Numbered from the stretch's first letter, positions 26,049 through 34,740 are shown. The stretch: 64,000 nucleotides of DNA from UBA11740 sp035635855 (GCA_035635855.1 DASQAF010000040.1:62001-126000); one strand, 5' to 3'. The notes: generated by a model from the letters alone, not told the origin. Program-made: numbers and translations.

Positions 26049-28739
26049 ATGGCCGAAATTCGCCGAAGCAACAAAAGATGGTTGCTGGCAATCGCTGCGA
26101 GTGTTTACTTCATATTGATGCCAACGGCAGTCCTCAACGCGCAGCAGTACGACACGAACCTCTACGCCGGCTTGCACTGGCGGATGATTGGCCCGTTTCG
26201 CGCCGGGCGCGTCAATGCAGTCAGTGGTGTCGCTGGTCAGCCTGACACTTTTTATTTCGCTTCGGTAGGCGGCGGCGTTTGGAAATCGCTGAACTCCGGG
26301 CGGACCTGGACGCCTGTGTTCGACGCCAACAACGTCGCGTCAATTGGAGCGATCGGTGTCGCTGCTTCGAACCCGAACGTTGTCTACGTGGGTACCGGCG
26401 AAGCCGACATGCGCGACTCGATCCAGTTTGGCGACGGCATCTACAAATCAATCGACGCGGGAAAAGCCTGGAAGCACATCGGACTCAAGAGCACGCGCCA
26501 GATTGGCCGCATCATCGTCGATCCGAAGAATCCGAATGTTGTGTTTGTCGCCGCTCTCGGCCATGCCTATGGAGCCAGTCCCGATCGCGGCGTCTATCGC
26601 TCGCGCGATGGCGGCGCGAGCTGGCAGAGGGTCTTGTTCAAGAACGAAGACGTCGGCGCCATCGATCTCGCCTTCGATGCAGCAAACTCACAAATCGTTT
26701 ATGCCACGCTTTGGAATGTTCGCCGTCCGCCGTGGTTTATCTACACGCCGGCGAACGGGCCCGGCGCCGGGATCTTCAAATCCGTTGACGGCGGCACGAC
26801 CTGGAAAGAAATTTCCGCGGGCATTCCCGCAGATAACCGCGGCCACATCGGAATCGCCGTCGCGCCCACGAATCGCAATCGAGTCTATGCCGTAGTCGAT
26901 GCCAAAGAAGGCGGTTTGTTCGTCTCGAACGACGCCGGCGCCAACTGGACGAAAGTATCAAGCGACAAACGAATCTGGGACCGCGGCTGGTATTTCGAAA
27001 AGGTTACCGTCGATCCAAAGAACCCGGATACCGTCTATGTGATGAACACGTCGGTTTATCGTTCTACTGATGGGGGCAAATCCTGGACAGCGATCAAAGG
27101 TGCTCCCGGCGGCGACGATTATCATCAGCTCTGGATTAATCCCACCGATCCGAAGCGAATGATTTTGGCGAGCGATCAAGGCGCGATCGTCACCGTTGAC
27201 GGCGCTGTGACCTGGAGTTCCTGGTACAACCAACCAACGGCGCAGATTTATCACGTCGCCGCCGACTATCGATTTCCTTTTTGGATCACTGGTGCGCAGC
27301 AGGACAGCGGCGCGGTGGGCACGCCGTCGCACAGCATCCATTCCGAGATTTCAAATCGCGATTGGGAAGGTTTGTGCTCAGGTGGTGAATCCGGTTACAC
27401 CGCACCGGATCCTCTGCATCCGGAAATTCTGTTTGGCGGCACGGTCTCGCGCTGCAACGTTCTAACGGGAGAGACAAAGAACGTTTCTCCTGAGCGCGGG
27501 GCGCCTGAAAACAAGTTTCGTCATGCCTGGACCCAGCCGCTCGTCTTCTCGCGAGCGGATCCGCGAACCCTCTATTACGCAAACCAGTTTCTTTATAAGA
27601 CGACAAATGGCGGCGAGAGCTGGACGCAAATTAGCCAGGACATGACGCGCGAGGATCCCGGTGTGCCCGCGAACCTCAACGAGGCTGCTGCGGCCGACGC
27701 GCCGAGCGATAAGCGGCGCGGCGTCATTTACACGATCGCGCCTTCGCCTCTGCGCGCCTCGATGATCTGGATTGGCACCGACGATGGCCTGATTCATCTG
27801 ACGAACGACGACGGCAAGACCTGGCAGAACGTCACGCCGCCAACGCTGACTGCGTGGAGCAAGGTCGTGATGATCGAGGCCTCACACTTTGACGTGAACG
27901 AAGCTTACGCGGCCGTCGAACGGCATCAACTCGAAGACTACGAGCCGCACATCTTTCGCACGCGCGACGCGGGCAAGACGTGGGATGAGATTACCAGGGG
28001 ATTGCCGGCAGGCATTTATGCGCAAACCGTAAAGGAAGATCCACAACGGCGTGGCCTGCTATTCGCGGGCACTGAGCGCGCGGTGTTCGTGTCTTTCGAC
28101 GATGGCGATCACTGGCAATCAATACAACTCAATCTGCCGGCAGCATCGATGCGCGATCTCGATATCCATTATGACGATCTGATCGTCGCGACACACGGGC
28201 GCGGGTTCTGGGTGCTCGACGACATCACTGCGCTGCGCCAGATCGATGACGACGTAGCCAAAGCTCCTGCGTACTTGTTCCGGCCCGCCGATGCTTTCAA
28301 CCTGCCGCAATCGAGCGACAACGGTACGCCGATGCCGCGCGACGAGCCGCTGGCGGAGAATCCTCCCTACGGCGCGATGATCGATTACTACTTGAAATCC
28401 AACGCTGCGGGTCCGGTCATGCTCGAAATCCTTGATCCGTCTGGCGTAGTGATTCGGCGTTATCGAAGCGATGATAAATACCCGGCCGTTGATCCAAACG
28501 CGCTTAACATTCCTGTGTTCTGGGTGCGCGCGCCTGAGCCGCTCTCCACCAACACCGGCATGCATCGATGGATTTGGGATCTGCGTCCGACTGCGCCTCC
28601 GCGTCAAGCGGGCGGCGGTGGCGGTTTCGGTCGAGGCGTTGCTAATGTCTTGCCGGGAACGTACACGGTAAAGCTGACTGTAGATGGCAAGTCATACATT
28701 CAACAGTTAGGTGTAAAGATGGATCCACGATCGAAGTGA
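26049..28739 (+). CDS. secreted VPS10/sortilin-like beta-propeller, shortened at the C-terminus
   Basis: Protein of 896 aa from the ATG at 26049, set by GAGGAGG eight bases upstream. A signal peptide (1-32, ending AVLNAQ) precedes serial BNR repeats (KSLNSGRTWTPVF, KSVDGGTTWKEI, RSTDGGKSWTAIK, KTTNGGESWTQI) forming the propeller, then a beta domain ending GKSYIQQLGVKMDPRSK. The paralogue at 15407 continues about 150 residues beyond this point, so the helical tail is missing. The stop is followed at once by repeat DNA and a RAYT gene, which points to loss by rearrangement. It is probably still exported and folded. Confidence 0.88.
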   Translation: MAEIRRSNKRWLLAIAASVYFILMPTAVLNAQQYDTNLYAGLHWRMIGPFRAGRVNAVSGVAGQPDTFYFASVGGGVWKSLNSGRTWTPVFDANNVASIGAIGVAASNPNVVYVGTGEADMRDSIQFGDGIYKSIDAGKAWKHIGLKSTRQIGRIIVDPKNPNVVFVAALGHAYGASPDRGVYRSRDGGASWQRVLFKNEDVGAIDLAFDAANSQIVYATLWNVRRPPWFIYTPANGPGAGIFKSVDGGTTWKEISAGIPADNRGHIGIAVAPTNRNRVYAVVDAKEGGLFVSNDAGANWTKVSSDKRIWDRGWYFEKVTVDPKNPDTVYVMNTSVYRSTDGGKSWTAIKGAPGGDDYHQLWINPTDPKRMILASDQGAIVTVDGAVTWSSWYNQPTAQIYHVAADYRFPFWITGAQQDSGAVGTPSHSIHSEISNRDWEGLCSGGESGYTAPDPLHPEILFGGTVSRCNVLTGETKNVSPERGAPENKFRHAWTQPLVFSRADPRTLYYANQFLYKTTNGGESWTQISQDMTREDPGVPANLNEAAAADAPSDKRRGVIYTIAPSPLRASMIWIGTDDGLIHLTNDDGKTWQNVTPPTLTAWSKVVMIEASHFDVNEAYAAVERHQLEDYEPHIFRTRDAGKTWDEITRGLPAGIYAQTVKEDPQRRGLLFAGTERAVFVSFDDGDHWQSIQLNLPAASMRDLDIHYDDLIVATHGRGFWVLDDITALRQIDDDVAKAPAYLFRPADAFNLPQSSDNGTPMPRDEPLAENPPYGAMIDYYLKSNAAGPVMLEILDPSGVVIRRYRSDDKYPAVDPNALNIPVFWVRAPEPLSTNTGMHRWIWDLRPTAPPRQAGGGGGFGRGVANVLPGTYTVKLTVDGKSYIQQLGVKMDPRSK
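26193..26459 (+). repeat. right-hand direct repeat flanking the PqqD/nucleotidyltransferase cassette
   Basis: This part of the propeller gene is duplicated in the same orientation at 23855-24122. The two copies bracket about 2.1 kb holding the PqqD-knottin and nucleotidyltransferase genes. Confidence 0.85.
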
Positions 28740-28827
28740 GCATCGAATGGAGAAGCGAGTGTCAGAAGAATCTTAATAATCATAGTGTTGTCAGTTACTA
28801 GGTTTGGGAGCCGCCATTCTTATGTCG

Positions 28828-28854
28828 CCCGCATTCGCGGGCTTTTTGTTTTTC
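28828..28854 (+). terminator. rho-independent terminator after the propeller gene
   Basis: GCCCGC-ATTC-GCGGGC followed by TTTTTGTTTTT, a textbook hairpin and T-run about 90 bases past the stop. Confidence 0.8.
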
Positions 28855-28874
28855 CCACACTCGTACCCCCCACC

Positions 28875-29089
28875 TTGCGCTGTGGGCTATTAATATACCG
28901 TCGGCTTCGTCGACTGGTTGAGGTAGTCCATTTCGTGTAGCAAGTCTCAGGACGGTTGCGCGGATTGCAGGAGGGCTTTAAAGTGCCGCGTCGATTAGCC
29001 TGCGTTAGCAGGCGGCGATATCAGTAGCCCACAGCGCAAGCTGTGGGTGAGAAGTCCCACAATTTACATCCCAGCCCCGGAGGGGCGAC
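28875..29089. repeat. REP-type palindromes flanking the RAYT gene
   Basis: TTGCGCTGTGGGCTA at 28875-28889 is inverted at 29025-29039. Between and after them are GCCTGC-GTTA-GCAGGC and GCCCC-GGA-GGGGC (about 29074-29086, just before the transposase ATG). Such palindromes next to a TnpA-REP gene are the expected substrates of that enzyme. Nothing else is seen in 28740-29094 beyond the terminator listed separately. Confidence 0.7.
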
Positions 29090-29094
29090 ATAAG

Positions 29095-29547
29095 ATGGGC
29101 AGAACCTTCACCAACCTTCTGACACATGTTGTCTTCAGCACCAAAGATCGCGAACCGATGATTGTTTCAGAGCTTAAGCCGGAACTATATGCCTACCTCG
29201 GCGGCCTTACTCGCGAGCTCAAGGGGAAGGCTTATAGCATCAACGGCACTTCAGATCACGTTCACATGCTGATAAGCTTGCCGCCGGTTGTCTCGATGTC
29301 TGATGCTCTTCGGTTCTTGAAATCGAATTCATCTGGTTGGGTGCACGACAAGTGGCCGAGGCGAAGATCTTTTGCCTGGCAACTGGGATACGGTGCATTC
29401 AGCGTAAGCAAGTCGAACGCCCCAGAAGTGTTAAAGTACGTCAGCAACCAGGAAGCGCATAATCGTCGCGTTACATTCAAAGAAGAGTTCGTTGACTTTC
29501 TGATTAAGCATGAAATCGAATACGACGAACGGTACATCTGGGATTGA
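29095..29547 (+). mobile_element. REP-associated tyrosine transposase (RAYT, IS200/IS605 TnpA-like) gene
   Basis: Protein of 150 aa; the ATG at 29095 gives the family opening MGRTFTNLLTHVVFSTKDRE, while an upstream GTG adds only repeat-encoded residues. The HUH motif is H-V-H in TSDHVHMLISLPP, and the likely catalytic Tyr lies in LKYVSNQEAHNRR. RAYTs are single-copy, domesticated relatives of IS200 transposases that nick and move REP palindromes. The gene is intact, so it may still drive some of the palindromes spread across this window. No classical insertion-sequence ends were seen. Confidence 0.9.
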
Positions 29548-29583
29548 TTTACGTCCTTCTAAACCTGAATAAGGAGACTAGTT

Positions 29584-30600
29584 ATGTTAATTAAGAGCGT
29601 TCTGGCCGCCGTCTTTTCTCTTGCTCTGCTGTTTCAGGGTGCAACTGATTACAAGGTCATCGGTCGCTATCCGATTGGCGGCACGGGAGGTTTCGATTAC
29701 ATCACGCTGGACAGTTCGGCGCGGCGTCTCTACGTTTCGCACGCAACCCAGGTCGAGGTGCTGGATGCCGACAGTGGCAAACTGCTCGGCACGATCGCTG
29801 ACACGCCAGGGGTTCATGGGGCCGCGATTGCCTCGGCTTTCAAGCATGGCTTCACCAGCAATGGCCGCGAGAATAAGGTCTCGATGTTTGACCCCGCAAC
29901 TCTCAAACTCATTAAGAAGATCGATGTCGGCAAAGGGCCCGACGGCATCTACTACGAGCCAAAGACGAAACGAGTGTTCACTAATAATCACGGTTCGCAT
30001 GACATCACCGCGATCGACGCCGCGACCGGCGAGGTGGTCGGGACCGTGCAAGTCAAAGGCGACGGCGAACAGGCGATCATCGGGACGGACGGTCTTATCT
30101 ACGTCAACATCGAGGACACTGCCGAGGTAGTCGCGTTCGATCCCAAGTCGCTCGAGGTCAAGAAGCGATTTCACATCGGCGTGGCAAAGGTCCCGACCGG
30201 CCTCGCCTATGATGCCAAGACAAAGCGCTTATTTATCGGTTGCCGCAACGAACCGAAGATGGTTGTCATGGATGCCACGACCGGAAAAGTCATCAACAGC
30301 TTCCCCATCGGTGCCGGTGTGGACTATGCGGGCTTCGATCCGGACGCGCATTTGATCTTCTTTTCGTGCGGAGATGGAACCTTGAATATCTATCGTGAGA
30401 AATCGGCGGATGTTTATGAGGACGCCGGAGCCGTCAAGACTCAACCCAGCGCGAAGACTATGGCCTTCGATCCCAAGACAAAGAAGATCTTTCTTCCGGC
30501 GGCTGAAATTCTGGAAGGACCGCCGGCTCAGCCGGGTGGACGGCCTACGCGCACACAGAAGCCAGGAACATTTGTGGTCCTGGTTGTCGGAAAATCATAA
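29584..30600 (+). CDS. secreted YncE-like YVTN beta-propeller
   Basis: Protein of 338 aa with a signal peptide (1-20). Seven or so YVTN-type blades follow (RRLYVSHATQVEVLDADSGKLLG, FTNNHGSHDITAIDAATGEVVGT, KRLFIGCRNEPKMVVMDATTGKVI). Such proteins sit in the periplasm and bind partners or DNA; no enzyme site is seen. ATAAGGAGA precedes the ATG. It directly follows the RAYT gene but is probably a separate unit. Confidence 0.88.
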   Translation: MLIKSVLAAVFSLALLFQGATDYKVIGRYPIGGTGGFDYITLDSSARRLYVSHATQVEVLDADSGKLLGTIADTPGVHGAAIASAFKHGFTSNGRENKVSMFDPATLKLIKKIDVGKGPDGIYYEPKTKRVFTNNHGSHDITAIDAATGEVVGTVQVKGDGEQAIIGTDGLIYVNIEDTAEVVAFDPKSLEVKKRFHIGVAKVPTGLAYDAKTKRLFIGCRNEPKMVVMDATTGKVINSFPIGAGVDYAGFDPDAHLIFFSCGDGTLNIYREKSADVYEDAGAVKTQPSAKTMAFDPKTKKIFLPAAEILEGPPAQPGGRPTRTQKPGTFVVLVVGKS

Positions 30601-30638
30601 AGCGAAGCGGCGCGCGAGCAGGCGGTTCGGAGAGTCTA

Positions 30639-30938
30639 ATGCAATTCAGTTTTCGGGTCGGCGTTTCTGAGCAACATCAGGTCGACTTCTCTTTCGATCA
30701 ATTCATCGGCAACCTGGAAATCCGGGTCGACGGTCAGCCCGTAGTGAAGGATTTTCGCATGCTCTCGCTCAGTCTGACCAAACGATACGAGTTCACTGTC
30801 GGACAAGCGGAGCAACATCACGTCGCCATTGAAAAGAAAAGAAAATTATTTCTCGCCGGCCTTCGGCCCATGCAATATCGCATCTTTATCGACGGTCAAC
30901 TGGTGCAGACTTACGAAGGCAATAATCTGAGGAGATAA
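30639..30938 (+). CDS. small beta-rich protein, possibly FAIM-like
   Basis: Protein of 99 aa with no signal peptide or cysteines. The run LEIRVDGQPVVKDFRML, then RYEFTVGQAEQHHVAIEK and YRIFIDGQLVQTYEG, alternates strands in a way that loosely recalls the beta-sandwich of FAIM (VDG ... FTVG ... INGK). This likeness is by eye and weak. It lies eight bases before a VOC-family gene, so the two are probably co-transcribed. Confidence 0.7.
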   Translation: MQFSFRVGVSEQHQVDFSFDQFIGNLEIRVDGQPVVKDFRMLSLSLTKRYEFTVGQAEQHHVAIEKKRKLFLAGLRPMQYRIFIDGQLVQTYEGNNLRR

Positions 30939-30945
30939 GAGAACT

Positions 30946-31329
30946 ATGTTCAAGGACACAAAAGCATTTTCCAGTTTCTCGGTAAATGATTTATCGAAAG
31001 CGAAAGAATTTTATGGGCAGACACTGGGACTCGGAGTTTCCAAAATGCCTGAGGGACTTCAACTGAAGATTGCCGACGGCGGGATGGTGTTCATCTATCC
31101 CAAGCCCAACCACGCTCCGGCAACGTTCACCGTGCTCAATTTTCCGGTAGCCGACATTGAAGCAGCGGTGGATGAGCTCGCGAAACGCGGCGTACGCTTT
31201 GAAAGGTACGAAGGCGACATTCAAACAGACGAAAAGGGCATCCACCGCGGTAAGGAGGGCCCGCTGATCGCCTGGTTCAAAGATCCCGCTGGAAATATTC
31301 TCTCAGTGCTGCAAGACAGGGAGCCATAG
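30946..31329 (+). CDS. VOC-family (glyoxalase-like) protein
   Basis: Protein of 127 aa with the two beta-alpha-beta-beta-beta modules of the vicinal oxygen chelate fold: FSVNDLSKAKEFYGQTLGLGV opens the first and FPVADIEAAVDELAKRGVRF the second, closing with WFKDPAGNILSVLQ. The second-module Glu typical of metal binding is not obvious. The substrate cannot be read from sequence. GGAGATAAG precedes the ATG. Confidence 0.88.
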   Translation: MFKDTKAFSSFSVNDLSKAKEFYGQTLGLGVSKMPEGLQLKIADGGMVFIYPKPNHAPATFTVLNFPVADIEAAVDELAKRGVRFERYEGDIQTDEKGIHRGKEGPLIAWFKDPAGNILSVLQDREP

Positions 31330-31456
31330 CCACAGGATTTTTTGCGCCGCGCAGACAGCGATTCAGCTACTGCGCTTTGCGCCTCGCCGTTCGCTTCCCT
31401 CCCTGCGATTCCCTCTCTGCTCTTTGCTTTCCCTGACTCTTGACTTCTGAGTGTCG

Positions 31457-31462
31457 TACAAT
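31457..31462 (+). promoter_or_regulatory. -10 box giving a likely leaderless mRNA for the CAT-like gene
   Basis: TACAAT ends seven bases before the ATG at 31469, so transcription would start at or next to the start codon. CCTGAC at 31432-31437, 19 bases upstream, is a candidate -35. No Shine-Dalgarno is present. Confidence 0.4.
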
Positions 31463-31468
31463 CCCGCC

Positions 31469-32125
31469 ATGACACAGTATCTGGATCTGGAATCCTGGCC
31501 CCGCCGTGATGTCTTTGAGTTCTTTCGCAACTTTGACAAGCCTTACTTCAACGTCTGCGTTCGCCTCGACGTAACGAACCTCTTGTCTTGCCTGCGCGAG
31601 CATACGGCGCCGGAATCAAAGGCCAACGTCTCGCTGGCCTTCCATTATTTCGCGCTCCGCGTCGCCAACGAGATCGAGCCGTTCCGCTATCGTCTGCGAG
31701 AAGGTAAAGTCGTGATTCACCCAATCATTCATGCCGGAACTACCGTGCTGGCGCCGCACGGGAGTTTCGTGCTGGCGTATTTTGACTACCACGTGGAGTT
31801 TGCGAAGTTCATTGTTGAGGCGAGGCGCGCCGTGGACCAGGCCCGCGAGGATGGAGTATTTCTGCCGCGAAGAGAGCACGACGCACGGATTCACTTCACC
31901 ACGTTGCCCTGGGTGGCCTTCACCAGTTTTTCGCACGCGCGCAATTGGGGAAAGGAAGACTCAGTGCCCAAGATCGCCTTCGGCAAATTCACACATGAGC
32001 ACGAACGAGCGCTGTTGCCTTTTTCAGTGGAGGTTCACCACGCGTTAGTCGACGGATCGGATGTGGGGCGATACTTGAGTCGTCTGGAAGAAGCACTCGC
32101 AAAACCAGAGGACTTCATTTCGTAG
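31469..32125 (+). CDS. chloramphenicol acetyltransferase-like acyltransferase
   Basis: Protein of 218 aa from the ATG at 31469. It has the CAT trimer features: RRDVFEFFRNFDKPYFNVCV near the start, PWVAFTSFSHA (Ser region) and the catalytic His in VEVHHALVDGSDVGRY (HHxxxDG). CAT-fold enzymes acetylate chloramphenicol or other small hydroxyls from acetyl-CoA; many environmental members have unknown substrates. It is cytosolic. It may be translated from a leaderless message. Confidence 0.88.
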   Translation: MTQYLDLESWPRRDVFEFFRNFDKPYFNVCVRLDVTNLLSCLREHTAPESKANVSLAFHYFALRVANEIEPFRYRLREGKVVIHPIIHAGTTVLAPHGSFVLAYFDYHVEFAKFIVEARRAVDQAREDGVFLPRREHDARIHFTTLPWVAFTSFSHARNWGKEDSVPKIAFGKFTHEHERALLPFSVEVHHALVDGSDVGRYLSRLEEALAKPEDFIS

Positions 32126-32148
32126 CACAGTGGACGTGGAGTTCCGGA

Positions 32149-32586
32149 ATGGCAAAGACACTTTTATTTCGTCTGTTCGGTATAGGAAAGATCCCCGAGC
32201 AGTTTATGGCGACACTCAGAGCCGAAGGCATTCTCGCCCTCGATGAAGGCATCAAGGGTTCGATTACGTATCGCAACTTTCGCGCGCCGGGAAAGTATTC
32301 CGCGTGGCGACGTCAATGGTTTAGGGGCTCCATTGTCTTGACGCAGGTTCGGCTGGTTTCGCTTCTGTCTCTGAGCACCGCCATCGACGTTCCTCTGACG
32401 GACGAGCGCATTCGCAGCATGCGCTTCAATGTAGAGAAGGAAGGCATTCTACTGGTCGCATTTGATCCCTCGCTTTTTTACCCTGGCTGGTCCGGTACAA
32501 TGGAGTATCGATTTCGCACCTCGGAAGCGCCGGCGTTTCTGGAAAAGTTACGTGAGAGGCTCGGTGATCCTCAGGTCCACGGCTAA
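32149..32586 (+). CDS. conserved hypothetical protein
   Basis: Protein of 145 aa, not recognised. It has no signal peptide or cysteines. Sequence such as GIKGSITYRNFRAPGKYSAWRRQWFRGSIVLT and FDPSLFYPGWSGTMEYRFRT suggests a beta-rich, PH-like fold. It starts 23 bases after the CAT-like gene and ends six before the MOSC gene, so it probably belongs to a short operon 31469-33252. GTGGAGTTCCGGA supplies the RBS. Confidence 0.7.
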   Translation: MAKTLLFRLFGIGKIPEQFMATLRAEGILALDEGIKGSITYRNFRAPGKYSAWRRQWFRGSIVLTQVRLVSLLSLSTAIDVPLTDERIRSMRFNVEKEGILLVAFDPSLFYPGWSGTMEYRFRTSEAPAFLEKLRERLGDPQVHG

Positions 32587-32592
32587 ATACTC

Positions 32593-33252
32593 ATGAAACT
32601 AATTTCTCTAAACGTCGCCCTGCCGCGCATCGTCGAATACAACGGCGAGCCGGTAGCAACCGGCATCTTCAAAGAGCCCGCGCAGGGGCCGGTCATGCTG
32701 CGCACGCTCAATCTTGATGGCGACCGGCAGGCTGACTTGTCCGTGCATGGCGGCGTGAGCAAAGCCGTCTATGCCTACCCGTCCGAGCATTATGAGTTCT
32801 GGAAAAAAGAATTGCCCGAAATGGAACTGCCTTACGGGATGTTTGGTGAAAACTTTACGACGGAAGGTTTGTTCGAGGACTCGGTTAATGTTGGCGACCG
32901 CATCAACATCGGCGAGGCCGAATTAATGGTGACTGAGCCGCGCTTGCCCTGTTACAAGCTGGGCATCAAGTTCGGACGGCCGGACATCATTAAGAAGTTT
33001 CTGCAAAGCCGCCGGACCGGATTCTATTTTGCGGTTGTGAAAGAGGGAGAAGTTAAAGCCGGCGATGCCATTGAATTGCTGAGCCGCGATGCAAACAACA
33101 TCGCCATCTCAGAGATCACCCGTTTGTATGCGTTTGAGAAGGATGATTTGAAGACGTTGCGCCGCGCAGTCAAGCTGGAAGCTTTATCTGAAAGCTGGCG
33201 TGAATATTTTCAGAGGCAGATTAAGAAACTCACTGTTGATTTGTCAGGCTGA
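32593..33252 (+). CDS. MOSC domain protein (YiiM-like)
   Basis: Protein of 219 aa with the MOSC (molybdenum cofactor sulfurase C-terminal) signature: RQADLSVHGGVSKAVYAYPSEHYEFW, MFGENFTTEGLFEDSVNVGD, and the metal- or sulfur-carrying Cys in TEPRLPCYKLGIKF. YiiM-type proteins use molybdenum cofactor to reduce N-hydroxylated compounds. The C-terminal helical extension (about 165-219) is usual for YiiM. It begins six bases after the preceding gene. Confidence 0.92.
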   Translation: MKLISLNVALPRIVEYNGEPVATGIFKEPAQGPVMLRTLNLDGDRQADLSVHGGVSKAVYAYPSEHYEFWKKELPEMELPYGMFGENFTTEGLFEDSVNVGDRINIGEAELMVTEPRLPCYKLGIKFGRPDIIKKFLQSRRTGFYFAVVKEGEVKAGDAIELLSRDANNIAISEITRLYAFEKDDLKTLRRAVKLEALSESWREYFQRQIKKLTVDLSG

Positions 33253-33310
33253 GCACCACGTCATAACCTGATAGGCTTAAAGGAAGAGTCTGTCGTGAGA
33301 ATTTCTCGAA

Positions 33311-33754
33311 ATGGAACTTGAAGTAAAAATTCGCATCGTCCTGGAAGCGCCGCCGCTGGAGGTTGATTTTGGGTTGCAACTGGGCAAGGGCAAGGATTAC
33401 GAGACCGTTCAGAAACAGAGGTCCGCAGGACAAGACCTGTTTTTCCATGGCAGCCTGACCGCCAGGAATAATCGCGCCGATGGATCACCTAACTTCCTCG
33501 GCCCGCTAACGCAGGGGCCGCCGACCGCGCGATTCATCTATGTCGACGTCGGACAATGTGCCGGGCAAAGGGAAAGTTGCTGGAGCCGCCGGATGAAAAT
33601 TCCGCTCACTGGGATTGGCTGGGAGGTGCTCAAGCAGGCGGCGAAAGATGAAAAGATGGTCCTGGAAGCACGCCTCCAGGGAACTGGCAGAGACGGCGGC
33701 CCCGCTTGCGGAACTGTGCGGCCCGCTGCAGGATGGAAACTGGTTCGCGGATAA
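33311..33754 (+). CDS. DUF5990 family protein
   Basis: Protein of 147 aa. Family features: LEAPPLEVDFGLQLGKG, the strand GSLTARNNRADGSPNFLGPLTQGPPTARFIYVD and the closing GTGRDGGPACGTV. The function is unknown and no membrane segment is seen. The DNA after its stop, to 33911, holds one member of the repeat family that also occurs at 35795 and 39250. Confidence 0.85.
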   Translation: MELEVKIRIVLEAPPLEVDFGLQLGKGKDYETVQKQRSAGQDLFFHGSLTARNNRADGSPNFLGPLTQGPPTARFIYVDVGQCAGQRESCWSRRMKIPLTGIGWEVLKQAAKDEKMVLEARLQGTGRDGGPACGTVRPAAGWKLVRG

Positions 33755-33911
33755 TTCACATGAAACAAACACTCAGTTTGATCTTCCATGGATTTGTGAA
33801 ATTTCGTGTGATTTGGTGGATCGGCCTTCGCGACTCCTTCTCATTTTTCTTCCCGCAAGGTATTTTTCTTGTAGTCGCAGTAACCAGAGTATCAGATAAG
33901 GAATAAATCTC

Positions 33912-34196
33912 ATGTGTCGAAATATAAAAACCCTGCACAACTTCAAACCGCCGGCAACCGAGGAAGAAATCCGCGCGTCTTCAGTGCAATTCGTGCGCAA
34001 GCTCAGCGGCTTTAGCAAGCCTTCCAAAGCCAACGAAGTGGCCTTTAACCGCGCGGTGGATCAGGTAGCGCAAGCCGCCCATGAACTGCTGGAATCTCTG
34101 GTGACGAATGCGCCTCCCAGGGATCGTGCAGTTGAAGCTGCAAAGGCTCGGGCCCGAACGGCCGAGCGCTTTCGTTCTGCCGTTGCGGAAAGGTAA
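33912..34196 (+). CDS. DUF2277 family protein
   Basis: Protein of 94 aa starting MCRNIKTLHNFKPPATEEEI, the near-invariant opening of DUF2277, followed by helices (SSVQFVRKLSGFSKPSKANE, AFNRAVDQVAQAAHELL). The function is unknown. It is small, cytosolic, and apparently a single gene. Confidence 0.92.
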   Translation: MCRNIKTLHNFKPPATEEEIRASSVQFVRKLSGFSKPSKANEVAFNRAVDQVAQAAHELLESLVTNAPPRDRAVEAAKARARTAERFRSAVAER

Positions 34197-34252
34197 AGGA
34201 ATAGCCGTCTGTCATTTGAAATTTGTTCGCGCGCCAATCAACCGAGAGAGTT

Positions 34253-34633
34253 ATGAAAGCGACGTACAAACGAGCAGCACCTTACGCCGACGATGCCATG
34301 AACCTTCCGGTTGCCGATGTTGATGCGGCAATCCCCTTCTACGAAGAAACATTTGGGTTCAGGCTTGTATCGCGGGACGACGGTCCGCATAAGTCGGTTA
34401 TCTTCGCACGTGACGACATTAAGATCGGCCTGGCCGAAAATGGGGGCGATCCGACACAGGAAGGATGTTTCTTTGAAGTCGACAACGCCGATGCTGCTTT
34501 TGAAGAGATTAAAGGGAAGCCGGCAACGGAGTCTGATTTTCGGATCGATAAGTTCGGCGAGACTTCTTATCGCGTTTTCTTCGTCGTCGCACCCGACGGC
34601 TTGTGTTACATGCTGGGTGAACGTCAGGAATGA
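34253..34633 (+). CDS. VOC-family (bleomycin-resistance-like) protein
   Basis: Protein of 126 aa from the ATG at 34253, preferred over a TTG at 34223 because family similarity starts at NLPVADVDAAIPFYEETFGF. The C-terminal module ends in VVAPDGLCYMLGERQE. Metal ligands are partly absent, so it may be a binding protein. GAGAG precedes the ATG. A repeat stretch follows the stop. Confidence 0.85.
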   Translation: MKATYKRAAPYADDAMNLPVADVDAAIPFYEETFGFRLVSRDDGPHKSVIFARDDIKIGLAENGGDPTQEGCFFEVDNADAAFEEIKGKPATESDFRIDKFGETSYRVFFVVAPDGLCYMLGERQE

Positions 34634-34740
34634 ATCCACAGATTACGCAGACCAGATAAAAACTGCGCAGTCCTTGCGGCCTCTGCGGCCTCTGCGTTGA
34701 CCCTTTCGCTGCCAGGATTCACCGCAGAGTTGCCGGGATG
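34634..34740. repeat. ACAGATTACGCAGA and CTCTGCGGCC repeats
   Basis: ATCCACAGATTACGCAGACC and then GCGGCCTCTGCGGCCTCTGC, the two low-complexity repeat families that also fill 60440-62707. No gene is seen here. Confidence 0.5.
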
